From CAZHZT01 sp964537285 (GTDB taxonomy: Bacteria > Bacteroidota > Bacteroidia > Chitinophagales > Saprospiraceae), in NCBI GenBank assembly GCA_964537285.1, contig CAZHZT010000003.1, positions 26,425 to 90,424 of the forward strand: a stretch of 64,000 bases of DNA. Direction: 5' to 3'. A model generated the notes under the pieces. That model was not told where the DNA came from and made no database searches. It saw only the letters and a program-made list of their open reading frames with translations. Positions 27,353 to 35,773 of this stretch are shown in pieces (the first letter of the stretch is position 1; each line of letters begins with the position of its first letter). The translations under genes and the position numbers were made by a program.

Positions 27353-27414
27353 AGAGAGGTATACTAAAAAACGGTTGTGGGCCTGCCCACAACCGTTTTT
27401 TAGTATACCTCTCT
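27353..27414. repeat. Perfect palindrome between convergent genes
   Basis: Two perfect 30-bp arms (AGAGAGGTATACTAAAAAAC at the outer end) are separated by only 2 nt (CT, 27383-27384). The palindrome fills the gap between the DUF3127 gene and bcp and probably blocks read-through in both directions, though there is no terminal T-tract. Confidence 0.85.
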
Positions 27415-27421
27415 GTAAATA

Positions 27422-27883
27422 TTATCCAACCGCCTCCAAAATCTGCTCTGTGTGATTCTTGGTTTTTACTTTAGCAAAAACTTTTTCAATCACTCCTTCT
27501 TCATTAATCACAAAAGTAGAACGCAAGACGCCATCGTACTTTTTACCAAACATTTGCTTCTCCCCCCAAGCACCGAACATTTTTAGTATCTCTTGCTCAG
27601 TATCCGCAATCAAGTCAAACCGGAAGCCATGTTTATTAATAAAATTCGTGTGCTTGCGCTGCGAATCCGGGCTTACCCCCAGTAATGCGAAGCCTTTTTC
27701 CGTTAAAACTTCATAGTTATCCCTTAAGTTACAAGCCTCGGCCGTGCAACCTGGGGTACCATCTTTAGGGTAAAAAAATAAAATCAGCTTTCTACCTTTG
27801 AAATCCTCTAGTGAAACCTCTTCGCCATTTTGGTTGAGGCCTTTAAATGCGGGGGCTTTTTCCCCTTCCTGAATAAATGCCAT
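27422..27883 (-). CDS. bcp: Thioredoxin-dependent thiol peroxidase (BCP/PrxQ)
   Basis: This peroxiredoxin reduces hydroperoxides. The motif PGCTAEAC holds the peroxidatic Cys and, five residues on, the resolving Cys typical of atypical 2-Cys PrxQ enzymes. KGLNQNGEEVSLEDFKG and FFYPKDGTPGCT are family hallmarks. I chose the ATG at 27883 (MAFIQEGEKAP), giving the usual 153 residues. The upstream start at 27919 adds twelve unrelated residues. It is the last gene of a minus-strand group that also holds the M23 peptidase, aat and clpS. Confidence 0.92.
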   Translation of the reverse strand: MAFIQEGEKAPAFKGLNQNGEEVSLEDFKGRKLILFFYPKDGTPGCTAEACNLRDNYEVLTEKGFALLGVSPDSQRKHTNFINKHGFRFDLIADTEQEILKMFGAWGEKQMFGKKYDGVLRSTFVINEEGVIEKVFAKVKTKNHTEQILEAVG

Positions 27884-27922
27884 AATTTTTTTAGCTAGGA
27901 AACAAGCCTGAACATACAAGGT

Positions 27923-29647
27923 TTAAATGGAAAACGCTTTTTCAAAAACACTTGTATTTCCCAAAGCATCTGTTACTTCAAGTCTGAACTGATGTTTTCC
28001 AGGCTCCACCCGCCCATCAAAACGGTGGAACAAAAGTTTATTCTTGTAATCGTATTCCATTAAGATCCACTTCCCATCCACAGTTGCTTTGTATTGTAGT
28101 CCGGCCACATTCCTGGCTACGAGCAAGTTATCATCAATGATAAAGGACATTTTGCTGTACCCGCGCATGTTGGCACTGAAGCGCGAAGCTTTGATCGTTG
28201 GAGGAGTATCATCGATCATGATGCTATAATCTCCCAAGTCTCTTACTTTTGCATGTAATTTACCATCGTCTTCCCATTCACCGCCACAATTGATCATATT
28301 GTTTTTGTTATCGCAGTAAGCGATAAATGCCTTAGCACGTTTCTCTTCGGGAAGCCGCTCCGGAGCAATAGCGATATCGTAGTAAAGATGAACAGGTACT
28401 TTATAGTTGTGGATATGATGAACTTTTGAAAAAACATCCTCGGATTTATCATCTGAAGTTCGATAGCTTAAATAAAGATCTTCGTAAAAGCTGCCTTCAG
28501 GGAAAAACAACTTCAGCGAATTAGTCTCTATTGCGTTCGCTTCTTGGTAAGGAAGAATATAATTGTATGAGTTGCTGATAGTCGGTACTTCCACGTCTTT
28601 TTGTTTGATCCAAAACACCAATTTTGAGCTATTGCCTTTAATATCTCCGGATCTTACTTCGACCTTGGTCGCTTTTTTCTTCCCTACAGCAACCACCCCA
28701 TTATCTGAAAGCTGCTTGTAAGCAGATAATTTATTTCCGGGCAGAACATAACATCGGTTAAAATTCCCTCCTTTTGTACATTTTTCTTCATAGTCAATAT
28801 GGGCATTAATGTAGCGATATTCATCAAAACCAAACTTTTCCATTTGATATTGGTAAGTAAGCGAGTCATCTTGTAAAAGGAAAATCTCAAATACACCATT
28901 CATATTGGACACTCCTGTCATGAAATCATAAGTCTTAATCCCTATTCCTGCTCTGGAAGAATTGATATAAACCGTATCCCGATCTAGCTTGTAGTTTCTT
29001 CCGGCTTTAGTCAAGCCAAACTGTTTGGTATCAAATGCTTCAAATTTATAGTTCAGGGCATATATTTTAAGCTCATTCATAGTGGGGGCCGCCTTATCTA
29101 AAACATCAAAGCCAAAAAGCAATGGGTTAATCGGCTTTTCGCTACGGGTTTCTCTAATTTCAAAATGCAAATGCGGACCGAAGGAATAACCGGAAGTCCC
29201 CATTTTACCAATTTCCTGACCTTTCTCTACCGGAAACATATCTTTATCGGGCACTATATCGATTTCAAAAGACTTGTTCTCGTATTGCCTTCCTTTTACA
29301 TAATCAGCCACTTCGGGTTCAAAGGATGATAAATGAGCATAAACTGTAGTATACCCCTTCGGATGATCAATATATATTACATTTCCATAGCCGGCAGCTT
29401 GTACTTTAATACGCGAAATATATCCTTCCGCACAAGCATATATTGGCTGTCCGGAGCGCCCGTCACGAGACTTGATATCGATTCCGAAGTGGAAGTGATT
29501 ACTTCTCAATTCACCAAAGGTTCCCGACAGCCGGATAGCCCCCTCAATAGGAGATTGAAAATAGTTATCAGGATATGGATCTGTAAAAAAAGAAAAGCAT
29601 AAAACAAAAAGTAATAGCCCGGAAACAATTGTAAAAATGCGCAACAT
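27923..29647 (-). CDS. Secreted M23 metallopeptidase (LytM-like)
   Basis: A signal peptide is followed directly by an M23 zinc peptidase domain at about residues 30-180. The zinc ligands lie in FHFGIDIKSRDG (His then Asp) and in the distal GPHLHFEIRETR. About 390 further residues, rich in beta structure, form a large C-terminal region resembling Ig-like modules and ending KHQFRLEVTDALGN. It likely cuts peptide cross-links in peptidoglycan in the periplasm. It begins 8 bp after aat ends. Confidence 0.88.
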   Translation of the reverse strand: MLRIFTIVSGLLLFVLCFSFFTDPYPDNYFQSPIEGAIRLSGTFGELRSNHFHFGIDIKSRDGRSGQPIYACAEGYISRIKVQAAGYGNVIYIDHPKGYTTVYAHLSSFEPEVADYVKGRQYENKSFEIDIVPDKDMFPVEKGQEIGKMGTSGYSFGPHLHFEIRETRSEKPINPLLFGFDVLDKAAPTMNELKIYALNYKFEAFDTKQFGLTKAGRNYKLDRDTVYINSSRAGIGIKTYDFMTGVSNMNGVFEIFLLQDDSLTYQYQMEKFGFDEYRYINAHIDYEEKCTKGGNFNRCYVLPGNKLSAYKQLSDNGVVAVGKKKATKVEVRSGDIKGNSSKLVFWIKQKDVEVPTISNSYNYILPYQEANAIETNSLKLFFPEGSFYEDLYLSYRTSDDKSEDVFSKVHHIHNYKVPVHLYYDIAIAPERLPEEKRAKAFIAYCDNKNNMINCGGEWEDDGKLHAKVRDLGDYSIMIDDTPPTIKASRFSANMRGYSKMSFIIDDNLLVARNVAGLQYKATVDGKWILMEYDYKNKLLFHRFDGRVEPGKHQFRLEVTDALGNTSVFEKAFSI

Positions 29648-29654
29648 AAAAAAG

Positions 29655-30353
29655 TTATTCTTTATTCAATATTTCTTGCCAATTCCCTATCAGGGTGGGT
29701 TCCTGTTCATTTTTTTTTAAAAATGCAACAAACTCTGACCTTGAAATGAGTTTCGCTCCAAGGCTACCCAAATGCCCGGTTTCTTGTTGGCAATCAATCA
29801 GTTCAAAACCCTGTTCTCTTAATTTCCTGACCAGGCTGATAAACCCGAACTTCGAGGCATTACTCACATTCGCAAACATAGATTCTCCAAAAAAGCACTT
29901 GCCTAAAGCGATACCATATAAGCCTCCCGCTAATTGCTCCCCTTGCCAAACCTCTACAGAGTGAGCGTACCCCATTTCATGAACTTTAACATACCCATCT
30001 ACCATTTCCTCTGTAATCCAGGTCCCTTGTTGCCCTTTGCGTAGCTGATGTTTGCAATGGCGCATGACTGTTTCGAACTGCTGATCATAAGTAACGGTAA
30101 ACTTCTTTTGATTGAAATAGGGACGCATGCTTTTGCTCACTTTCAACTCCTCAGGAAAAAGCACAAATCGTGGATCAGGAGACCACCAAAGGATTGGGTT
30201 ATATTCATTATACCAAGGAAAAATACCAAGACTGTAGGCAGTTAATATACGCTCAGGCGACAGGTCGCCGCCCGCTGCAAGCAATCCGTCGGGTCCGGCC
30301 CATTCCAGGGGAGGGAATATCAACTCGTTCTCCGGCAGCCAGGGAATCTTCAT
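29655..30353 (-). CDS. aat: Leucyl/phenylalanyl-tRNA--protein transferase
   Basis: The enzyme adds Leu or Phe from charged tRNA to proteins with N-terminal Arg or Lys, creating N-degrons. Signature blocks are GLLAAGGDLSPERILTAY, GIFPWY, WWSPDPR, GESMFAN.SNASK and LIDCQQETGHLGSLGA. At 232 residues it is full length. It follows clpS by 55 bp on the same strand, placing the degron writer beside the degron reader. Confidence 0.95.
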   Translation of the reverse strand: MKIPWLPENELIFPPLEWAGPDGLLAAGGDLSPERILTAYSLGIFPWYNEYNPILWWSPDPRFVLFPEELKVSKSMRPYFNQKKFTVTYDQQFETVMRHCKHQLRKGQQGTWITEEMVDGYVKVHEMGYAHSVEVWQGEQLAGGLYGIALGKCFFGESMFANVSNASKFGFISLVRKLREQGFELIDCQQETGHLGSLGAKLISRSEFVAFLKKNEQEPTLIGNWQEILNKE

Positions 30354-30408
30354 ATAGTCATCAGGACAAACAAGGCTTTCCTCTGTCCTGCAAAAGTTAA
30401 TTCACAAA

Positions 30409-30720
30409 TTATTTCTTAATATCTTCAATTACTGCAGACAGGCCGCGATCAACCAACGCATCTTTCTTTGGGCGAAGTACGTTTTTGGGAGCCGTTTTGA
30501 CTGTTGCTTTTCCTTTAAAATGAATGATCAAGGACAGTTGTTCTGCTTGTTCGTGCGTGTGTTTCAAAACTTCCATGAAGCACTTAATCACCCAATCAAA
30601 GGTATTATGGTCATCATTGTAAACGATGAGCTCAGCAATTTCACCTGCGCCAATGTCTATTAGTTCTTCTTCGAGTAATAACTCTTCTGTCTCTTCGTAA
30701 AATTGGTTTTTATATCCCAT
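30409..30720 (-). CDS. clpS: ATP-dependent Clp protease adaptor ClpS
   Basis: ClpS delivers N-degron proteins to ClpAP. The core has IAELIVYNDDHNTFDWVI and, further on, the helix EQAEQLSLIIHFKGKATVK, with the DDH and conserved hydrophobics that form the N-end residue pocket. I chose the ATG at 30720 (MGYKNQFYEE), giving 103 residues. The frame stays open upstream, but that part lies within a palindrome and is probably not translated. It is adjacent to aat. Confidence 0.9.
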   Translation of the reverse strand: MGYKNQFYEETEELLLEEELIDIGAGEIAELIVYNDDHNTFDWVIKCFMEVLKHTHEQAEQLSLIIHFKGKATVKTAPKNVLRPKKDALVDRGLSAVIEDIKK

Positions 30721-30788
30721 GGTGTAATTTTTCCCTCTCATCAAATTGACTTCAAAAGTAATATTTTTTGAGCGCATTTCCAATGATT

Positions 30789-30890
30789 GTAAAGAATGCT
30801 TTAAGCGGTTTGAATTAAAACAATGCAAGCTTGTGGCCTGGGCCACAAGCTTGCATTGTTTTAATTCAAACCGCTTAAAGCATTCTTTAC
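30789..30890. repeat. Perfect 50-bp-arm palindrome at the prx gene end
   Basis: Arms 30789-30838 and 30841-30890 are exact reverse complements, with only TG between them. The right arm contains the last ten codons and stop of the peroxiredoxin gene (VKNALSGLN then TAA on the minus strand), and the left arm repeats the same codons on the plus strand. It lies just upstream of clpS. Confidence 0.95.
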
Positions 30891-31331
30891 GGCCTCAAAG
30901 TCAGGCATTTCACCCGCATTGTCTAACACCTCTGCGTAGCGAATAATTCCATCTTTATCAATAACAAATGCAGATCTTTTGGAAACGCCTTTCATTCCAA
31001 GCACAAAATCTTCATAAATAGTATCATATGCGTTGGAAATTTCTTTATTAAAATCAGAGAGTACGGGGAAGTTAAGGTTTTGCTCGGATTTGAATTTCTC
31101 CAAAGTGAACGGAGAATCTACAGAAACAGCTAAAACCTGAGCATTTAAACCTTCATAAGTTGAGATATTATCGCGCATAGTGCACAATTCCTCGGTACAA
31201 ACAGAAGTAAATGCCATTGGAAAAAACAACAGAACGACATTCTGCCCCTTGTAGTTCGCCAATGAAACCTGAGATTTATCGGATGCATAAAGTGTAAAAT
31301 CCGGAGCGGTATCGCCAATTTGTAAAGACAT
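30861..31331 (-). CDS. Peroxiredoxin (AhpE/1-Cys-like)
   Basis: The 156-residue thioredoxin-fold peroxidase has the motif FTSVCTEELC, in which the first Cys is the peroxidatic residue and the second lies five positions on. It has the usual PDFTLYASDKSQVSL start and SAFVIDKDGII near the end. It resembles the AhpE / BCP branch, but the resolving pathway is not certain. The last ten codons form one arm of a long perfect palindrome. It is first in the minus-strand group leading to clpS and aat. Confidence 0.9.
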   Translation of the reverse strand: MSLQIGDTAPDFTLYASDKSQVSLANYKGQNVVLLFFPMAFTSVCTEELCTMRDNISTYEGLNAQVLAVSVDSPFTLEKFKSEQNLNFPVLSDFNKEISNAYDTIYEDFVLGMKGVSKRSAFVIDKDGIIRYAEVLDNAGEMPDFEAVKNALSGLN

Positions 31332-31412
31332 GCTCTTGTAAGTTTTTAGTTTTAAATAAATAGGTTTACAGATTCAGAGATAAAAGTATATTTGCACAAC
31401 TTTTAGTTAAAT

Positions 31413-31460
31413 AGATGCGAGTTCGGAGTGACTCATGTTTGACAATCCGAACTCGTATCT
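31413..31460. repeat. 15-bp inverted repeat around the EamA ATG
   Basis: Arms AGATGCGAGTTCGGA (31413-31427) and TCCGAACTCGTATCT (31446-31460) match with one mismatch. The loop contains the ATG at 31435, so an RNA hairpin would sequester that start codon. Confidence 0.7.
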
Positions 31461-32391
31461 AAACCAAGCGTATATTGTTTTGTTCAACAAAAATCAAAGA
31501 CACTTTTTGAAGCCAGTAACTAAAGCATACATCGAGCTACATATTGCCGTTCTTTTATTCGGGATCACGGCAATTCTGGGGGACCTTATTCAGCTTTCTG
31601 CAATGGTTATGGTATGGTGGCGAATGCTATTGACCAGCCTGAGCCTGATTCTGATCATTTATATTGCCCGAACCTGGCAATCCATGCCCAGAAAAACCAT
31701 CCTAACTTTTATGGGCATAGGCGTTATTGTAGCTTTGCACTGGATCTGCTTTTTTGGATCTGTAAAATTGGCTAATGCTTCAATAGGCGTAATTTGCATG
31801 GCTACCACCTCCTTTTTCACCGCCATTCTGGAGCCACTTGTATTCAGAAGCCGCATCAAAAGATATGAGCTTATACTTGGCCTGATGATCATTCCCGGAA
31901 TGATACTTGTCGTTGGCAATGTAGAAGTTTCTATGATGGCAGGGGTATGGGTCGGCTTGCTCTCAGCCTTATTAGCAGCCATTTTTGCGACATTTAATAA
32001 AGCCATGATCCAAAGATCGGACCCTTTGAACATCACACTACTTGAACTGGGAAGCGGTTGGTTATTTATCACCTTATTGCTTCCGTTCTTTTTCACTTCG
32101 GGCTCCGATGAAACTTTTTGGCCAACCTTAACTGATTGGTTATACCTGGCAATACTCGCTTTCGTATGTACTACTTTGGCCTATGTACTCGCGCTCAGAG
32201 CATTGCATCACATTAGCGCCTTTGCTTCTAACCTAACCATTAATCTTGAGCCCGTTTACGGGATCATTTTAGCTTGGCTATTACTTAATGAGAACGAGGA
32301 GCTGCAACCTGGCTTTTATTGGGGCGGACTACTCATTCTATTAGCCGTTTTTAGCTATCCTTTTATTAAAAAAAGATTTGAGCCGAGTTAA
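31435..32391 (+). CDS. EamA/DMT-family transporter
   Basis: This drug/metabolite transporter has ten predicted helices in two EamA halves. The second half has the family-typical ALLAAIFATFNKAMIQ and LEPVYGIILAWLLLNENEEL. Substrates vary widely across the family. The start is uncertain: the first 24 residues after the ATG at 31435 look non-conserved and lie partly in an inverted repeat, and a TTG at 31507 (reading LKPVTKAYIELH) would give a more typical N-terminus. Its stop overlaps the convergent neighbour by 4 bp. Confidence 0.85.
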   Translation: MFDNPNSYLNQAYIVLFNKNQRHFLKPVTKAYIELHIAVLLFGITAILGDLIQLSAMVMVWWRMLLTSLSLILIIYIARTWQSMPRKTILTFMGIGVIVALHWICFFGSVKLANASIGVICMATTSFFTAILEPLVFRSRIKRYELILGLMIIPGMILVVGNVEVSMMAGVWVGLLSALLAAIFATFNKAMIQRSDPLNITLLELGSGWLFITLLLPFFFTSGSDETFWPTLTDWLYLAILAFVCTTLAYVLALRALHHISAFASNLTINLEPVYGIILAWLLLNENEELQPGFYWGGLLILLAVFSYPFIKKRFEPS

Positions 32392-33113
32392 TCCTCAGCA
32401 TTATCATATTTATTAGCAAACCCAAGGAAAGAAAAAAGCCTTCCCTCCCATTTGGCAATTCGCTTTTCTAATGATTTTTCAAAAACCTTTTCATTATTTG
32501 AAAAGACCGTTAACATCTGATTTAAAAGCGAATAAAGCCGAATATTGTAAGGAAAGGGAGGTGAAAGATCCTCGAAGTTTTTATCCTGGATGATAACAGC
32601 TATGATCCCTGAAGTATCCTCAATATCTGTTCGGCCAATTCTCGTAAAAAATACTTCGCTCTCTGTGAGAATGATCTTTGGATCAATATTAAGATCTCGA
32701 TCCAAAAATACCCCTAGCCCCCTTTTTTTACTATCCAGAATGAGATGCGTACTTGTATCGTAAGTAATATATAGTTTTGCAAAGGTAAAGTTATCATAGA
32801 AGCACTCCACCAGATCTTTGTTAAATTGATCTCTTTCTTCTATTAGTCCTTGATATTCTAACTCTAATTTCTTTTTCCCGGAAGGCTTGAGATTAGGATT
32901 GGCCAATATTTTCTCATAAGCATCTGCTTTGTTCTTTTTACTGGCTAGCCTAAGAATCAAAGCCCCCTCTCTAAATTTCTTTACTTCCTTCATTGCTATA
33001 ATAGTAGCAGAATCTGGCACATAAGTGTTATCAGGAAGCCTTTGTGCCGATACAGTCGTGTAAAAGGCCAAATAAAAAAGTACCCCTGGAATGAACCCAA
33101 AAACATATCGCAT
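32388..33113 (-). CDS. Secreted hypothetical protein
   Basis: I chose the ATG at 33113 (MRYVFGFIPGVLFYLAF), which begins a clear signal peptide ending near VSAQ. The longer frame from 33188 runs into a palindromic repeat. The mature part of about 215 residues starts with a Lys-rich helical region (about residues 45-100) and then alternating strands, such as FAKLYITYDTSTHLIL and GIIAVIIQDKNF. I do not recognise a family. Confidence 0.65.
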   Translation of the reverse strand: MRYVFGFIPGVLFYLAFYTTVSAQRLPDNTYVPDSATIIAMKEVKKFREGALILRLASKKNKADAYEKILANPNLKPSGKKKLELEYQGLIEERDQFNKDLVECFYDNFTFAKLYITYDTSTHLILDSKKRGLGVFLDRDLNIDPKIILTESEVFFTRIGRTDIEDTSGIIAVIIQDKNFEDLSPPFPYNIRLYSLLNQMLTVFSNNEKVFEKSLEKRIAKWEGRLFSFLGFANKYDNAED

Positions 33114-33129
33114 ACCGTTGATATTAAAA

Positions 33130-33360
33130 GTCTTTTGACTGAAATTGTGAAAAATGGAGTTTAAAAAGGATAATCCCTTTTTAGCCATCAGGGCATTCAG
33201 GTTTTACCCTTTTAGTTCTTTGACATAAATTGTGAAAAAATGGAACTTCAAAATGATAAGCCTTTCAGCCACAAGGGCATTCAAGGCTTATCATTTTGAA
33301 GTTCCACACAATTTGTCAAAGAACGATCCTTTTTAAACCCCACTCAATTTGTCAAAAAAC
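33130..33360. repeat. GTTCTTTGACA-family copy inserted into an older copy
   Basis: The outer, diverged copy starts GTCTTTTGACTGAAATTGTG at 33130 and ends CAATTTGTCAAAAAAC at 33360. Its right arm is interrupted by an intact inner copy, 33215-33324, bounded by GTTCTTTGACA and TGTCAAAGAAC. CCTTTT flanks the inner copy on both sides. The outer left terminus lies 16 nt before the secreted hypothetical's ATG. Confidence 0.8.
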
Positions 33361-33417
33361 GACTAAAAATAATTATTTAAGTAAGATGTCCGTTAGTAAT
33401 TTCGACAATAGATTCCG

Positions 33418-33425
33418 TACATTTG
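33418..33425 (+). promoter_or_regulatory. Candidate -7 box for the bat operon
   Basis: TACATTTG fits TAnnTTTG exactly and lies 30 nt before the moxR ATG. The expected -33 TTTG is not clearly preserved, so confidence is moderate. Confidence 0.45.
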
Positions 33426-33455
33426 GGAAATCTGCATTAATTACAACAACATCGC

Positions 33456-34457
33456 ATGCAAGCATCAGTTGATATCGAAGCGCTAAATCAGCAAATTTTT
33501 GAAGAAAGCGCATTTCTCGAAAACCTTAACGCTGCCACAGCTGAAGTCATTGTGGGGCAGGAAACTATGATCGAACGCCTCTTGCTTGGCTTGCTTTCTA
33601 ATGGCCATGTCCTATTAGAAGGCCTCCCCGGCCTTGCCAAAACACTGGCCATAAAAACGCTTTCAAAAGCGATTGACGCTTCTTTTAGCCGCATCCAATT
33701 TACTCCGGACCTGCTCCCCGCGGACATTCTGGGTACAATGATCTACAACCCGGCCGATAATGGCTTTTTTGTTCGCAAAGGCCCTATATTTGCAAACCTC
33801 ATCCTGGCTGATGAAATTAACCGTGCCCCTGCCAAAGTGCAAAGTGCTTTACTTGAGGCCATGCAAGAACGACAGGTAACCATTGGAAATGACACCTTCA
33901 AACTCGAAGAACCCTTCCTTGTAATGGCCACCCAAAACCCAATCGAGCAAGAAGGCACCTACCCCCTTCCGGAAGCTCAGGTAGATCGCTTTATGCTTAA
34001 AGTCAAAATTTCTTACCCCACATTCGAAGATGAGCGCGAAATCATTCGAAGAAACCTTCGCCCCAGTAACGACTGGAAACCCTCCGAACCCGTCATTCAA
34101 CCACAGGATATACTAAAGGCCCGGCAAACAGTTGCAAAAGTATATCTGGATGAGCGAATAGAAAAATATATTTTGGACATCGTCTTTGCTACCAGAAATC
34201 CGGAAGATTACGGCCTCAATGACCTCAAACTCCTTATAAACTACGGTGGCTCCCCCAGGGCGAGCATCAACCTGGCTTTAGCTGCAAAGGCACATGCTTT
34301 CATCCAAAGAAGGGGCTTTGTCATCCCTGAAGATATTCGAGATATTTGCTTTGATGTCCTCCGTCACCGAATCGGCCTTTCCTATGAAGCAGAAGCGGAA
34401 AATATAAGCCCGGAGGATATTGTTCGAAAAATCATACAAAGCGTGGAAGTACCTTAA
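33456..34457 (+). CDS. MoxR-family AAA+ ATPase
   Basis: The MoxR ATPase is chaperone-like and works with VWA and DUF58 partners encoded downstream. It has Walker A GLPGLAKT (about residues 51-58), Walker B LILADEINRAP, sensor ATQNPIEQEGTYPLPEAQVDRF and the C-terminal lid (AAA_lid_2). It has 333 residues and starts the bat locus at 33.4-43.3 kb. Confidence 0.93.
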   Translation: MQASVDIEALNQQIFEESAFLENLNAATAEVIVGQETMIERLLLGLLSNGHVLLEGLPGLAKTLAIKTLSKAIDASFSRIQFTPDLLPADILGTMIYNPADNGFFVRKGPIFANLILADEINRAPAKVQSALLEAMQERQVTIGNDTFKLEEPFLVMATQNPIEQEGTYPLPEAQVDRFMLKVKISYPTFEDEREIIRRNLRPSNDWKPSEPVIQPQDILKARQTVAKVYLDERIEKYILDIVFATRNPEDYGLNDLKLLINYGGSPRASINLALAAKAHAFIQRRGFVIPEDIRDICFDVLRHRIGLSYEAEAENISPEDIVRKIIQSVEVP

Positions 34458-34480
34458 TCCTTTAATTGGAAGACTTAATT

Positions 34481-35773
34481 ATGCACAGGAAAAACATACC
34501 TCTTTTAATTACAGTTCTTGTTGTTTTTCTGCAGAGTATTCATATAGTATCTGCAGAATCATTCGTTCTCTCCGGCGCTATCAATCAATTACATGCCGTC
34601 GAAATAAGTATTGAGTGCCCAAGCGATAATTGTGAAGGCAAAATAACCTATATCAAAAGTGGCCTCTCATTTGAGCTTAAAGGCACAAAGGTAAACAATG
34701 AACTAAGCCTTTATGAAGTAGATGACCGGGGGGATTATGCAGGTTACATAGTTGCCTCTGAAGAAGATGACCTCTTCCTTGGGAAATGGTACAATCACGA
34801 TAAAAGCATGAGCTTTGATTTTTGGGCCAAAGAAAACCCCGGTCGCAAAAATTTCCAACTCATTTACGATGAATACAATTGGCTTAAATTATTTTCAGGT
34901 AAATTATTAAAACAAAACAGCGAACTCATTCTTCAGAAAAGAGGCCCACAGCTTTATTCCGGCCGACTTTTTTTCTATCATAAACAACAAAGCTATGAGC
35001 TGTCTTTCTCGAAGCTCATTCCCGATGGCGCTGAGTTTCAAATGATCGATCAATACGACCTGCAACAGGGTACGCTTCAAATAAAGTTTACTGGAAGGGA
35101 AGAATCCAACCTAAAAGCAGTTTATATTACTAATAGCGGCCAAAAAATAAAAGGCTCTTTTAATCAGCAGGAAGCATTTGGTACGCGTTGCCTCGAATAC
35201 GCAGACTATGCGCATTCTTATGGCATTACGGTTCCTGTTATCAATGATGAAGACTTTGATAGCTGGCTACAAAACGCCTTAGTGAGTTGGCTCGCTAAAG
35301 GGCAAAAAAAACTAAAAACACTTTCCGAATCCCCGGAATCACTGAACCCTCAAAAACGTTCGAAACATCAGTTCTATGGCTGGCTGCAAGTTAAAATGCT
35401 GAGTGACTTTTTAATTAGCGGGCAAGTATTCTTCACCAATTCCTGGGAAGCACCTGTTGAAGTCTGGACATTTAACTATAATCTCGATGGCAATAAATCT
35501 ATAAGTATTACGGACTTTTTCCGGTACGGATTCAATGCAGACCGAGTTTTCAAATCTGAAATAAACCTGCGAATGGAAAAATGGCAATTTAGTTTACCCG
35601 CACCTTATTACCGATGGCTAAAAAAGGAGAACTTCGAACACTTTACCATTGCCCGAGATGGTATTTGGCTTTCTACTAATTTCAATACAACTTATGGTCA
35701 AAAGGAAATCCTCATCCCTATTGCAGAGATCCTGCCTCACGTTAAATCTACTTTAAAAAGAAAATTCCTATAA
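34481..35773 (+). CDS. Secreted protein with DUF3298-like C-terminus
   Basis: I chose the ATG at 34481 (MHRKNIPLLITVLVV) over a TTG at 34466. A signal peptide ends near VSAESF. The last 100 residues (ITDFFRYGF.. then FTIARDGIWLSTNFNTTYG.KEILIPIAEI) resemble DUF3298 of RsiV/PdaC-type proteins. The first 280 mature residues match nothing I recognise. It sits between moxR and the DUF58 gene and ends 0 bp before the latter, so it is part of the operon, an unusual insert for a bat locus. Confidence 0.75.
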   Translation: MHRKNIPLLITVLVVFLQSIHIVSAESFVLSGAINQLHAVEISIECPSDNCEGKITYIKSGLSFELKGTKVNNELSLYEVDDRGDYAGYIVASEEDDLFLGKWYNHDKSMSFDFWAKENPGRKNFQLIYDEYNWLKLFSGKLLKQNSELILQKRGPQLYSGRLFFYHKQQSYELSFSKLIPDGAEFQMIDQYDLQQGTLQIKFTGREESNLKAVYITNSGQKIKGSFNQQEAFGTRCLEYADYAHSYGITVPVINDEDFDSWLQNALVSWLAKGQKKLKTLSESPESLNPQKRSKHQFYGWLQVKMLSDFLISGQVFFTNSWEAPVEVWTFNYNLDGNKSISITDFFRYGFNADRVFKSEINLRMEKWQFSLPAPYYRWLKKENFEHFTIARDGIWLSTNFNTTYGQKEILIPIAEILPHVKSTLKRKFL

